Positions 37,300 to 45,495 of a stretch of DNA of 59,516 nucleotides are shown here, piece by piece; position 1 is the first letter of the stretch, and every line of letters begins with the position of its first letter. The notes beneath the pieces were generated by a model. It ran no database searches, had not been told where the DNA came from, and saw only the letters and a list, made by a program, of their open reading frames with translations. Source of the stretch: Actinomycetes bacterium (lineage in GTDB: Bacteria; Actinomycetota; Acidimicrobiia; Acidimicrobiales; RAAP-2); assembly GCA_021806045.1 (NCBI GenBank), contig JAJZDI010000019.1, positions 5,262 through 64,777 on the forward strand. The letters are read 5' to 3'. A program made the translations under genes and the position numbers.

Positions 37300-38069
37300 C
37301 CGCCCCGGCCCCGAGCGGCACCGGCTTCGACGGCCTGACCGGGGCGCCACCGGCCGGGGTCCGGACCATCCCCCCCGAGTCCGGCTCCTCGGCCACCCGC
37401 CTGGTCCTCGTGCGCCACGGCGAGGCCGTCTGCAATACCACCGGGGTGTGCGGGGGGCCGCGGGGATGCAGCGGGCTCACCGAGATGGGGGCGGCGCAGG
37501 TGGCGCAGCTGCGGGACCGCCTGATGGCGACCGGTGAGCTGTCCGGTGCCGCCCTCTACGCCAGCGTGCTGCCGCGGGCGGTCGAGACGGCCAGCATCGT
37601 CGCCGGGGCGCTGGCCGCTCCGGGGGAAGGGGCGCCGGAGGTGCGTGCCGACTGTGGCCTGTGCGAGCTCCACCCGGGCGAGGCCGACGGCCTGACCTGG
37701 GGCGAGTACGCGGCCCGGTTCGATCCGCCCGACTGGGACGTCGACCCCGACACCCCGCTGGCGCCGGGGGCGGAGAGCTGGACGACGTTCGTCGCCCGGG
37801 CCTCAGGCGCCCTGGAGGACGTCGCCGCCCGCCACCCCGGTGGCCTGGTGGTGGTGGCCACCCACGCCGGGGTGATCGAGGCGTCGATGCTGGCGTTCCT
37901 GCCCATCGCCGGGGGGCGGGACGGTGCCCGCCTGGGGCTGCGCACACGCCACGCGTCGCTCACCACGTGGGAGGTGGACGGGGGGAGCTGGCGCCTCCTC
38001 GGCTACAACGACGGTGCCCACGGGCTGGTCGGGGCCGGTGCTCCCGGCCGCTCGCCTCAGCAGGCGTAG
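37296..38069 (+). CDS. Histidine phosphatase (phosphoglycerate mutase family)
   Basis: A 257-residue protein with the catalytic LVRHGEAVCN (His about residue 39) after a 35-residue Pro/Gly-rich start, and a second catalytic His in VVATHAGVIE (about 190). It belongs to the branch of small phosphatases rather than true dPGM glycolytic mutases, judging by the divergent GVCGGPRGCSG after RHG. The substrate is unknown. The GTG start overlaps the VWA gene (GTGA). Its last four codons overlap the 3' end of the convergent minus-strand gene by 13 bases. Confidence 0.9.
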   Translation: MTAPAPSGTGFDGLTGAPPAGVRTIPPESGSSATRLVLVRHGEAVCNTTGVCGGPRGCSGLTEMGAAQVAQLRDRLMATGELSGAALYASVLPRAVETASIVAGALAAPGEGAPEVRADCGLCELHPGEADGLTWGEYAARFDPPDWDVDPDTPLAPGAESWTTFVARASGALEDVAARHPGGLVVVATHAGVIEASMLAFLPIAGGRDGARLGLRTRHASLTTWEVDGGSWRLLGYNDGAHGLVGAGAPGRSPQQA

Positions 38070-39613
38070 TCGCCGTCGACGTTCTGGTTGGGGCCGGCGG
38101 CGTCCGTGTACTGCGTGAGCCAGATGCCGCCGCTGGGCAGGGAGACGCCGTGGGCCTGGGCGTAGCTGTAGGCGGTGGTGCAATTGGCGGTGGGATTGCC
38201 CGTGTACCACGCCAGCCACACCGGGAACGCCGGGTTGTAGGAGGAGCCTGCGATGGGCGTCCAGTTCAGCTCGGAGGCGTAGATGCCGACCGTGGTGACG
38301 CCCTCGTGGACCAGGGCGTCGTGGGCTCCCTGGATGGTGGCGTCGTTCAGCGCGGTCGAGGCCTGCCAGAACGTCCCGTACCCCTCGATGTCCAGCCACC
38401 AGCCGACCGAGGTGTTCACCCCCGCAGCCGCCGCCTTGGTGAACGCATCCACCGCCGCGCTGTAACCCCACTGGTAGCAGGCGCTGCTCGAGGTACACGA
38501 CGGCGTGCCCGACTGGATGTTGCCGAGGAAGATGTACAGGTTCAGCCCGCCCCCGGCCCAGGCCGCCTCGGTGGCCAGGCACGGGTTCTCGTAGAAGGGG
38601 GCGCCCGCAGCCTCGACGATGGCGATGGTGTGCGGGGGCGGTGGGAGGGACCCGGTACACCCCACCCCGAGCTGCCAGTTGGAGACGTCGTAGCCGTAGG
38701 TGCCGCTCTGGTAGGCCGGGTCGTGGCTGACCCCGGTCCCGGGGGCGGTGGCGATCGCCACAACCGGTCCGGGGGCGCCGTTCGGGTCGGACCCGAAGTA
38801 GCCGGCCCCGCCGAAGTTGAGGACGAGGCCGGCCGCGTCCACCATCCAGTAGCCGTTGCCGGCAGGGTCGGCGGCGATGCCGACGATGGGCTGGGGGGCC
38901 GGGTTGGCCGCACCGGATCCGTAGTAGTGGGCGTCGCCGAACGAGAAGACGCCGCCGTCCGAGGCCACCAGCCAGTAGCCGCCGCCGTCGGGGGTGGCGG
39001 CCATGCCCACCACCGGTTCGTTCAGGTGGTAGCCGCCGGTCGAACCGTGGAAGTGTGCGTCGCCGAACGAGAAGACGCCGCCGTCCGAGGCCACCAGCCA
39101 GTAGCCGCCGCCGTCGGGGGTGGCGGCCATGCCCACCACCGGCTCGTTCAGGTGGTACCCGCCCGTCGATCCGTGGAAGGGCGCGCCGAACGAGAAGACG
39201 CCGCCGTCCGAGGCCACCAGCCAGTAGCCGGTGGTGGCCGGGTCGGCGGCCATGCCCACCACCGGTTTGTTGAGGTGGAGCGCGCCGGTCGAGCCGTGGA
39301 AGACGGCGTCGCCGAACGAGAAGATGCCGCCATCGGCGGCGACCATCCAGAACCCACCGCCGTTGTGGGTCGTCGCCTCGCCCACCACGGGCTGGTTGAG
39401 GGGGGCCGTCACCTCGCCGTAGCCCCCGACGCCCCCGAAGCCCTGGACGATTCCCGCTGACGTCACCAGCCGGTAGGCGGGCACCGACGTCGTCGCCCCG
39501 GCGGCGGACGGCCGGATGACCACCGGGGCCAGCAGGAGGGCGAGGAGGGCGAGCGCGACGACAACCCGCGTGCGAGCCCCCGCCGCCAGACCACGTTGCG
39601 CCGACGCCCTCAT
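38057..39613 (-). CDS. Secreted repeat protein with C-terminal GH25/DUF1906-like domain
   Basis: The start is ATG 39613; upstream only a TTG is available in frame. The protein has 518 residues. A signal peptide covers about 1-40 (VVVALALLALLLAPVVI...AGA). Five to six repeats of about 42 residues follow (about 60-270), each with GYWLVASDGGVFSFGDA and LNEPVVGMAA. Residues about 305-518 begin YGYDVSNWQ and contain WWLDIEGYG and VGIYAS, a TIM-barrel pattern like GH25 or DUF1906 domains. The Asp and Glu in LDIEG are candidate catalytic residues. The repeats are typical surface modules in Acidimicrobiia-like genomes. Wall binding plus wall hydrolysis is the likely role. Confidence 0.85.
   Translation of the reverse strand: MRASAQRGLAAGARTRVVVALALLALLLAPVVIRPSAAGATTSVPAYRLVTSAGIVQGFGGVGGYGEVTAPLNQPVVGEATTHNGGGFWMVAADGGIFSFGDAVFHGSTGALHLNKPVVGMAADPATTGYWLVASDGGVFSFGAPFHGSTGGYHLNEPVVGMAATPDGGGYWLVASDGGVFSFGDAHFHGSTGGYHLNEPVVGMAATPDGGGYWLVASDGGVFSFGDAHYYGSGAANPAPQPIVGIAADPAGNGYWMVDAAGLVLNFGGAGYFGSDPNGAPGPVVAIATAPGTGVSHDPAYQSGTYGYDVSNWQLGVGCTGSLPPPPHTIAIVEAAGAPFYENPCLATEAAWAGGGLNLYIFLGNIQSGTPSCTSSSACYQWGYSAAVDAFTKAAAAGVNTSVGWWLDIEGYGTFWQASTALNDATIQGAHDALVHEGVTTVGIYASELNWTPIAGSSYNPAFPVWLAWYTGNPTANCTTAYSYAQAHGVSLPSGGIWLTQYTDAAGPNQNVDGDYAC
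38805..39430 (-). repeat. Tandem 126-base coding repeats
   Basis: CGCCGAACGAGAAGA-type units begin near 38935, 39061, 39184 and 39310, so periods are 126, 123 and 126 bases. Diverged copies lie on each side. The two middle units are nearly identical in DNA, including silent positions, which points to recent duplication or gene conversion. Confidence 0.85.
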
Positions 39614-39664
39614 GAGACGTTCAGTTTGGCCGACCGCGCCCCCGGAGCGCAATGACCCTGGGGT

Positions 39665-41047
39665 TCAGTTGCGCAGGAATTCAGCGACCCGGAAGGCCAG
39701 ATCGAGCGACTGGCGGGCGTTGAGGCGCGGATCGCAGGCCGTCGTGTACCGCTCCTCGAGCTGACCCTCGACGATGTCCTCCACGCCGCCCAGGCACTCG
39801 GTGACGTCGTCACCGGTCAGTTCGACGTGCACGCCGCCCGGCCACGTCCCCACCTCGCGATGGGCGGCGAAGAACCCCTTGATCTCCGTCAGGATGTCGT
39901 CGAAGCGCCGGGTCTTCCGCCCGCCTTCGGCGGTGAAGGTGTTCCCGTGCATCGGGTCGCAGGACCAGACGACCGGGTGCCCGGCGTCGCGGACGGCCTC
40001 GAGGAGGGGGGGCAGGGCCGACCCGACGGTCGACGCGCCGAAACGCGTGATCAGGGTCAGCCGGCCCGGGACGCGCTCGGGATCGAGCCGCTCGCACAGG
40101 GCGAGGACGTCGTCCGCCGTGGCCCCCGGCCCGATCTTCACACCGACCGGGTTGCGCACGCCCGAGAGGAACTCGCAGTGGGCCCCGTCGGGGTCCCTCG
40201 TCCGCTCGCCGATCCACAGCATGTGGGCCGAGCAGTCGTACCAGTCGCCGGTCAACGAGTCGCGCCGGACGAGCGGCTCCTCGTAGTCGAGCAGGAGGGC
40301 CTCGTGGCTCGTCCAGAAGTCGACCTCGTGGAGGGTGGCCTCGGCGGCCAGGTCGATGCCGCAGGCGGCCATGAAGTGTAGGGCCCGGTCGATCCCCTCG
40401 GCGATCCCCTCGAACTGGCGGCCCTCGGCCGACGTGGCCACGAACTCCTGGTTCCACGCGTGGACCTGGGACAGGTCGGCGAAACCGCCCTTGGTGAAGG
40501 CGCGCAACAGGTTGAGGGTGGCGACCGACTGGTGGTAGCCGGCGATGAGGCGGGCGGGATCGGGCACCCGGGCGGCGGCGGTGGGGAGGTCGTCGTTGAC
40601 CATGTGGCCACGGAACGACTCGATCTCGATGCCGCCCACCCACTCGGTCGGCGAGGAGCGGGGTTTGGCGAATTGACCGGCGATCCTCCCCAGCTTCACC
40701 ACCGGCACGCCGGCGCCGTAGGTCAGGACCACGGCCATCTGCAGGATGACCTTCAGCTTGTCCCGGATGGAGTCGGCGGTGAACTCGGCGAACGACTCGG
40801 CGCAGTCCCCCGCCTGGAGGACGAAGGCCCGACCCGCCGCCACCTCGCCCAGCGCCTCGGTGAGCCGCCGGGCCTCGCCGGCGAAGACGAGCGGGGGGAG
40901 GACGGCCAGCTGCGCCCTGGCGGCGTCGAGCGCCGCCCTGTCCGGCCAGACGGGCTGCTGACGCGCCTCGTGGGCCCGCCAGCTGGAGGGCGACCAGGTG
41001 GCACCGGGGGACTCCGGGCCGGCATCGGACGAGCGCTGGTCGAGCAC
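39665..41047 (-). CDS. aroG: 3-deoxy-7-phosphoheptulonate synthase, class II
   Basis: A 460-residue class II DAHP synthase that joins erythrose 4-phosphate and PEP at the entry of the shikimate pathway. Landmarks are LQAGDCAESF (metal-binding Cys about 82), RIAGQFAKPRSS, SHEALLLDYEEPL, GVRNPVGVKIGP, CDPMHGNT and ECLGG. The length is that of the mycobacterial and plant type. GTG 41047 is the start, with TACGCT exactly six bases upstream. It is divergent from the LLM gene across 37 bases. The gene is far from other aro genes in this window. Confidence 0.95.
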   Translation of the reverse strand: MLDQRSSDAGPESPGATWSPSSWRAHEARQQPVWPDRAALDAARAQLAVLPPLVFAGEARRLTEALGEVAAGRAFVLQAGDCAESFAEFTADSIRDKLKVILQMAVVLTYGAGVPVVKLGRIAGQFAKPRSSPTEWVGGIEIESFRGHMVNDDLPTAAARVPDPARLIAGYHQSVATLNLLRAFTKGGFADLSQVHAWNQEFVATSAEGRQFEGIAEGIDRALHFMAACGIDLAAEATLHEVDFWTSHEALLLDYEEPLVRRDSLTGDWYDCSAHMLWIGERTRDPDGAHCEFLSGVRNPVGVKIGPGATADDVLALCERLDPERVPGRLTLITRFGASTVGSALPPLLEAVRDAGHPVVWSCDPMHGNTFTAEGGRKTRRFDDILTEIKGFFAAHREVGTWPGGVHVELTGDDVTECLGGVEDIVEGQLEERYTTACDPRLNARQSLDLAFRVAEFLRN

Positions 41048-41053
41048 CTCACC

Positions 41054-41059
41054 AGCGTA
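41054..41059 (-). promoter_or_regulatory. -10 box of the DAHP synthase gene (leaderless)
   Basis: On the minus strand TACGCT is followed by six bases and the GTG at 41047. It faces away from the LLM -10 box, which begins only 13 bases further on. Confidence 0.55.
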
Positions 41060-41072
41060 GGGCGTGCCGACC

Positions 41073-41078
41073 TACACT
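41073..41078 (+). promoter_or_regulatory. -10 box of the LLM oxidoreductase gene (leaderless)
   Basis: TACACT ends six bases before ATG 41085. Its upstream region overlaps the aroG promoter and the first codons of aroG. Confidence 0.55.
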
Positions 41079-41084
41079 CCGGCC

Positions 41085-42014
41085 ATGCACCCCTTCCGGT
41101 TCGGCGTCCAGCTGTCCCATGCCCCCTCGCCCGCCGCGTGGCGTGCCACGGCCCGCAAGATCGAGGAGCTGGGCTATTCGACGCTCTTCGTCCCCGACCA
41201 CTTCGACGACCAGTTCGGCCCCATCGTCGCCCTGACCGTCGCCGCCGAGGCGACCACCACGCTGCGGGTCGGCTCCCTGGTCTTCGGCAACGACTACCGC
41301 CACCCCGTCGTGCTGGCCAAGGAGATCGCCACCCTCGACCTGCTCTCGGAGGGGCGGGTCGAGTTCGGCCTGGGAGCCGGATGGATGACCTCGGACTACG
41401 TCCAGGCAGGCCTCCCGCTCGACCCCCCGGTCACCCGGATCGACCGGATGGCCGAGAGCCTGGCCGTCATCCGGTCGCTCTGGGCCGGTGGCGTGACTGC
41501 CGCCGACGGCGACCACTACCAGGTCCACGGACTCGCGGGCACGCCGTCCCCGGCCAGAGCCGGAGGCCCGCCGGTGATCATCGGCGGCGGGGGCCGGCGC
41601 GTCCTCCGTCTGGCCGCCGTCCACGCCGACATCGTCGGCGTCAACCCGAACCTGGCCGCCGGGGCGATCGGCCCGGAGGTCATCGCGACGGCGGTGCCGG
41701 CCGCGTACGACGAACGCATCGCCTGGCTCCGCGACGCGGCCGGCGCCCGCTTCGACGAGCTCGAGCTCCAGTGCCTGACCTTCGCCGTCCAGGTCGTGCC
41801 GGACGGACCGGCCGTCCTCGAACGGCTGGCCGCCCTCTTCGGCATGTCGCTGGAGGACGTGGCCGGATCGCCGGTCGCCCTCATCGGATCGGTCGACGAG
41901 ATCGTGGCGACTCTCGAGGAGCGCCGGCGCCGCTTCGGGTTCTCGTATGTGGTGGTCCACGAGGCCGAGATCGACGACTTCGCGCCGGTGGTGGCCCGCC
42001 TGGCCGGTACGTGA
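41085..42014 (+). CDS. F420-dependent LLM-class oxidoreductase (TIGR03621-like)
   Basis: A 309-residue luciferase-like protein beginning MHPFRFGVQLS, with ARKIEELGYSTLFVPDHF, RVGSLVFGNDYRHPVVLAKEIATLDLLSEGR and FGLGAGWMTSDY. These are hallmarks of actinobacterial F420-dependent members, and the sequence fits the TIGR03621 group by eye. The substrate is unknown. The cofactor is inferred; FMN binding cannot be excluded. The start is ATG 41085, set by the -10 box; an upstream GTG at 41064 is less likely. The stop overlaps nadD by 4 bases (GTGA). Confidence 0.9.
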   Translation: MHPFRFGVQLSHAPSPAAWRATARKIEELGYSTLFVPDHFDDQFGPIVALTVAAEATTTLRVGSLVFGNDYRHPVVLAKEIATLDLLSEGRVEFGLGAGWMTSDYVQAGLPLDPPVTRIDRMAESLAVIRSLWAGGVTAADGDHYQVHGLAGTPSPARAGGPPVIIGGGGRRVLRLAAVHADIVGVNPNLAAGAIGPEVIATAVPAAYDERIAWLRDAAGARFDELELQCLTFAVQVVPDGPAVLERLAALFGMSLEDVAGSPVALIGSVDEIVATLEERRRRFGFSYVVVHEAEIDDFAPVVARLAGT

Positions 42015-42613
42015 CGGTCGCCGGGCCGCCCCGCATCGGGCTCCTCGGCGGCACCTTCGACCCCATCCACCGGGGCCACCTGGCGGCAGCGTGCGCGGTC
42101 CGTGACGCGCTGGCGCTGGACACGGTCCTGCTGGTGGTGGCGAACGAGCCCTGGCAGAAGGAGGGCACGAGACCGATCACCCCGGCAGCCGACCGCTTGG
42201 CCATGGTGGAGGTGGCGGCCGCCGACGTCAACCGGGTCGAGGCGTCGCGGATCGAGCTGGACCGGGGCGGGGTGACGTACACCATCGACACCGTCGAGCA
42301 GCTGCGTGCCGAGCGACCGGGGGCCACCTTCTACCTCGTGGTGGGCGAGGACGTCGCCGCCCAGTTGGGGACGTGGCACCGTGCCGACGAGCTGGCCCGC
42401 CTGGTGGAGCTGGTGGTCGTCACCCGACCGGGCGGGTCAGGGGCGCCGTCACCGGCCGGCTGGCGTTCCAGGGAGGTCCCGATGGTGCCCGTGCCCGAGT
42501 CGAGCACCGGCATCCGGGAGCGCATCGAGGCGGGCCTTCCCATCGGGGATGCGGTCCCGCCGCCGGTGGTGCGCTACATCGAGCAGCACGGTCTGTACGC
42601 TGGGAGCGGATGA
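42011..42613 (+). CDS. nadD: Nicotinate-nucleotide adenylyltransferase
   Basis: A 200-residue nucleotidyltransferase that makes deamido-NAD from NaMN and ATP. GLLGGTFDPIHRGHL near the N-terminus holds the (H/T)xGH motif, and VPESSTGIRERIEAG is the C-terminal ISSTxIR-type motif. Length is normal. The GTG start overlaps the LLM gene, and the stop overlaps the small membrane protein (ATGA). The nadD-rsfS neighbourhood is widespread in bacteria. Confidence 0.95.
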   Translation: MTVAGPPRIGLLGGTFDPIHRGHLAAACAVRDALALDTVLLVVANEPWQKEGTRPITPAADRLAMVEVAAADVNRVEASRIELDRGGVTYTIDTVEQLRAERPGATFYLVVGEDVAAQLGTWHRADELARLVELVVVTRPGGSGAPSPAGWRSREVPMVPVPESSTGIRERIEAGLPIGDAVPPPVVRYIEQHGLYAGSG

Positions 42614-42969
42614 ACGCAGAGGCCGGGTCCGCTGGGTGGGGTGCGGGGAGCCAGGTCGAGCACCGCCCCGGTCACGCAGGAGCTCGGGCAGGGAGCCCCA
42701 CCCCGAGCCCGGTCCCCGAGGCACCGCTGCGCAGCCGCAGGGAGATGCGAGCGGAGCGACGCCAGCGGCAGATCCTGCTGCTGTGGTGCGCGGTGGCGCT
42801 CGCTGCCGCCCTGGTGGTGGCGGTTGTGATCCTGGGCATTGCCCGTGACCGCACGCTTGTCCAGCACAACCCGGCCGCCCTGCCCGCCAGCCGGCCGGGG
42901 GTGTCGGGGCTCGTCGCCCCGGCACGCCCAATCGCCACCCGAGGAGCACCTGGAGGAGGAGCCCTGTGA
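42610..42969 (+). CDS. Small single-pass membrane protein between nadD and rsfS
   Basis: A 119-residue protein with a polar, Pro/Ser/Gly-rich N-terminus and a charged stretch SRREMRAERRQRQ. A membrane helix follows (about 56-77, LLLWCAVALAAALVVAVVILGIA), then a Pro/Ala-rich exterior of about 40 residues. The positive charges before the helix put the N-terminus inside. In many Actinobacteria a LytR-CpsA-Psr gene sits at this place; this short protein keeps no such domain. It overlaps both neighbours by 4 bases, so it is a real coding frame. Function is unknown. Confidence 0.8.
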   Translation: MNAEAGSAGWGAGSQVEHRPGHAGARAGSPTPSPVPEAPLRSRREMRAERRQRQILLLWCAVALAAALVVAVVILGIARDRTLVQHNPAALPASRPGVSGLVAPARPIATRGAPGGGAL

Positions 42970-43358
42970 CCACCACCACCACCACCGCTGACCCCCCGGA
43001 GGCGCCCACCGCCGCCGTGCCCCCCGACTGCCTGGTGGCAGCCCGGGCCGCCGACGCCAAATCGGGCGCCGACACGGTCGTGCTGGCGGTGGGGGAGCAG
43101 CTGGCGGTGACCGACGCCTTCGTGATCACCAGCGCCTCCAACGCCCGGCACGTGCGGACGTTGGCCGACGAGATCGAACGTGCGGTCAAGGTGGCCTCGG
43201 GGCGCGGCCCCAACCGTGTCGAGGGGCTCGACGACGCCCGGTGGGTCCTGCTCGACTACGGCGACTTCGTGGTCCACGTCTTCCTCGACGAGGCCCGCAC
43301 GTATTACGACCTGGAGCACCTGTGGGCCGGCGTTCCCCGGGTGCCCTGGACCGCCTGA
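42966..43358 (+). CDS. rsfS: Ribosomal silencing factor RsfS
   Basis: A 130-residue DUF143 protein that binds ribosomal protein L14 and blocks 30S-50S joining when nutrients are scarce. Landmarks are the AARAADAKSGADTVVLAVG region, VTDAFVITSASNARHVRTLADEIE and WVLLDYGDFVVHVFLDEARTYYDLEHLW. A 20-residue Thr/Pro/Ala-rich start precedes the domain. GTG 42966 has GGAGGAG upstream inside the membrane-protein gene, and the two overlap by 4 bases. It converges on the lipoprotein gene with 16 bases between. Confidence 0.95.
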   Translation: MTTTTTTADPPEAPTAAVPPDCLVAARAADAKSGADTVVLAVGEQLAVTDAFVITSASNARHVRTLADEIERAVKVASGRGPNRVEGLDDARWVLLDYGDFVVHVFLDEARTYYDLEHLWAGVPRVPWTA

Positions 43359-43374
43359 CCTCCCTCCGACAGAA

Positions 43375-44010
43375 TCATCCCCCGGTGGGCGCCTCCGGCC
43401 CGTAGTCGGCCCGGCCGACCGGGCCGTTTACCAGCCCGCCCAGGCCGTTCGGAACCTGGATCGGCGCTCCCCCGATCCGGAACACGACCCCCGTCACACC
43501 CGGCTGGGCCGTGGCCGTGAAGACGACCTGGGCAACGGCGAGGACCTGGTCGGGGCCGACCACCTGGACCGGGTTGGTGTCGAAGTTGACGGTGGCGACG
43601 CCGCCGGACAGCGTGGCCGAGACCCGGACGCCCTGGCCGGAGAGAAAGCTCTGGATCCCGCTGGCGGACTCCGCCGCCGTCGGGCCCTCGAGGAGGGCGT
43701 CGAGCACCTGGGTGAGGGTGGCCGGGACGGCCAGGTCGCGCCGGACGGGGGTCACGTGCTGGTCCGGCGCCACCAGGTAGACGGTCGTCGGCACCGACAC
43801 GGCGGGGACCGTCGTCGTCGTCGTGGGCGGCGGGGTCTTGAGGAGCCCGAAGGGGACCTGGTTGGAAGGGATCGGGTGCGGGGACGCGTCGGTGGGGATG
43901 CCGCACGCGGCGGTGAGCGCACCGACCGTCACCATGGCCACGGCAGCCGCCACGGCTCGGGACCATGCCGGCCGCCCGTCCCGGTGTCGACCCGGGTCGG
44001 ACCGCCTCAT
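43375..44010 (-). CDS. GerMN-domain lipoprotein, short LpqB-like partner of MtrAB
   Basis: A 211-residue lipoprotein with an N-terminal Arg-rich start, a hydrophobic segment and lipobox LTAAC (Cys about residue 36). A GerMN domain spans about 75-190 (TVYLVAPDQHVTPVRRDL, LDALLEGPT, SATLSGGVATVNF). It stands third after mtrA and mtrB, the position of LpqB in mycobacteria. LpqB there is much longer and carries a second, propeller-like domain, missing here. The ATG overlaps the kinase stop by 4 bases. A role as accessory regulator or sensor of the kinase is inferred. Confidence 0.88.
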   Translation of the reverse strand: MRRSDPGRHRDGRPAWSRAVAAAVAMVTVGALTAACGIPTDASPHPIPSNQVPFGLLKTPPPTTTTTVPAVSVPTTVYLVAPDQHVTPVRRDLAVPATLTQVLDALLEGPTAAESASGIQSFLSGQGVRVSATLSGGVATVNFDTNPVQVVGPDQVLAVAQVVFTATAQPGVTGVVFRIGGAPIQVPNGLGGLVNGPVGRADYGPEAPTGG

Positions 44011-45491
44011 CCGACGACCCTCGACGTGGTGCCCTCCGGCGGACCGTCCCCGCCGGCGGACCCCGCCACGGGCTCCACCGGCAGGTCGATGACGAAGCGG
44101 GCGCCGCCCCCGGGCGCGTCCTCGACGGCAACCGACCCCCCGTGGAGCCTGGCGTGCTCGGCGACGAGTGCCAGTCCGAGACCGGTTCCCTCGCCGGCGC
44201 CCCGGCGTCCGGCGTGATGGCCGCGGTAGAACCGCTCGAAGAGGTGATCGCGCTCGTCGGGGGCGATCCCCGGGCCGTCGTCTTCGACGGCGACGCGCAT
44301 GAACGCCCCCGGTCCGTGCGCGCCGGCCGGTGCGTCGACGACCACGCGCCGCACCCCGCCGCCGTATTGCCGGGCGTTGTCGACCAGGTTGGCGACGATG
44401 CGCTCGAAGCGTCTCTTGTCGATCCGGACCCGCATGTCCGTCGCAGCGGGCTCGATGACCACCGGAACGGCCGGTGCCCGGAACGGGTCCGAGCCGTGCG
44501 GGCGGGCCGCCGCCACCACGGCGTGGCGTACCAGCTCGCTGGCGTCGACGTCGTCGAGGGACAGCTCGGCCGATCCGGCGTCGAAGCGTGAGATCTCGAG
44601 CAGGTCGCTGACCATGCGGGTGAAGCGGGACAGGTCCGCCGAGAGGAGGTCGAGGGCACGGCGGCCGGCGGGGCGCAGCTGGTCCCGCTGGGTCTCGAGG
44701 ACCGACAGGGACGCTGAGAGGGTGGTGAGCGGGGAGCGGAGCTCGTGGCTGACGTCGGACGTGAACCGTGCCTCTCGCTCGATCCGCTCCTGGAGGTGGT
44801 CGGCCATCCGGTTGAAGGACGATGCCAGGCGGGAGAGGTCGGCGTCGTCGCCAGCGTCGACGCGCGTGCCCAGATCGCCCTCGGCGATGGCGGCGGCCGC
44901 GTCCGACACGCCGCGCAGGGGTCGCAGTGCCCGGCCGGCCGCCCACTGGCCCACTGCTGCGCCGGCCAGCGTCGTGACCCCCGCGGCGATGGCCAGGGTG
45001 AGGGCGAGCGTCTGCAGCGTGCGCTCGATCTCCTCGAGGGAGAAGACCTCGAAGTAGGCGGCGTGGACGCCCGGCAGCGGGACGCCGACGACGACTTCGG
45101 GAGTGCCGGCGATGGTGAACGTCTGCGACGCGGCGGTGCCGGAGAGCACGAGCTCCCGCTCGGCGGCCGGGATCTGGCTCCGGCCGACCGAGATCGAGGT
45201 GGCGAACCACTGGCCGTTCGTGTTCAGCACCGACCGGGAGCCCGGAAGGGTGTCGACCGACTCGAGCAGCTGGTTCACCTCGGTGCCCGGGACCCGCAGG
45301 GCGTTCTGGACGAGGCTGGCGTTCACGTACGCCTGGCGGCGGAACTCCGCCTGGCGCTCGCTCAGGAAGCCGGCCCGGGCGGTGAGGTAGGTGATGCCGG
45401 CCATCACCCCCGAGAGGGCCAGTGCGCCGACGGCGAACGTCACGGTGACCCTCGCCCGCAGGCCGGGACGGGTCCGGCGCTCCCGGTTCAC
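44007..45491 (-). CDS. mtrB: Sensor histidine kinase, MtrB type
   Basis: A 494-residue membrane kinase. TM1 is at about 15-38, an extracytoplasmic sensor region at about 40-155, and TM2 at about 157-180. A HAMP domain follows (about 182-235, GRALRPLRGVSDAAAAIAEGD), then HisKA with SHELRSPL (His about 247) and HATPase with NLVDNARQYGGG, DDGPGI and GTGLGLA. Gene order mtrA-mtrB-lipoprotein matches the actinobacterial MtrAB-LpqB system, which controls wall and division genes. It starts four bases after the regulator gene. The symbol rests mainly on synteny. Confidence 0.88.
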   Translation of the reverse strand: MNRERRTRPGLRARVTVTFAVGALALSGVMAGITYLTARAGFLSERQAEFRRQAYVNASLVQNALRVPGTEVNQLLESVDTLPGSRSVLNTNGQWFATSISVGRSQIPAAERELVLSGTAASQTFTIAGTPEVVVGVPLPGVHAAYFEVFSLEEIERTLQTLALTLAIAAGVTTLAGAAVGQWAAGRALRPLRGVSDAAAAIAEGDLGTRVDAGDDADLSRLASSFNRMADHLQERIEREARFTSDVSHELRSPLTTLSASLSVLETQRDQLRPAGRRALDLLSADLSRFTRMVSDLLEISRFDAGSAELSLDDVDASELVRHAVVAAARPHGSDPFRAPAVPVVIEPAATDMRVRIDKRRFERIVANLVDNARQYGGGVRRVVVDAPAGAHGPGAFMRVAVEDDGPGIAPDERDHLFERFYRGHHAGRRGAGEGTGLGLALVAEHARLHGGSVAVEDAPGGGARFVIDLPVEPVAGSAGGDGPPEGTTSRVVG

Positions 45492-45495
45492 CTCC

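Noticed and set aside
39000-39190. Possible CRISPR-like array
   Set aside because: The periodic repeats are in-frame coding repeats of a surface protein with no unique spacers. No cas genes are present.
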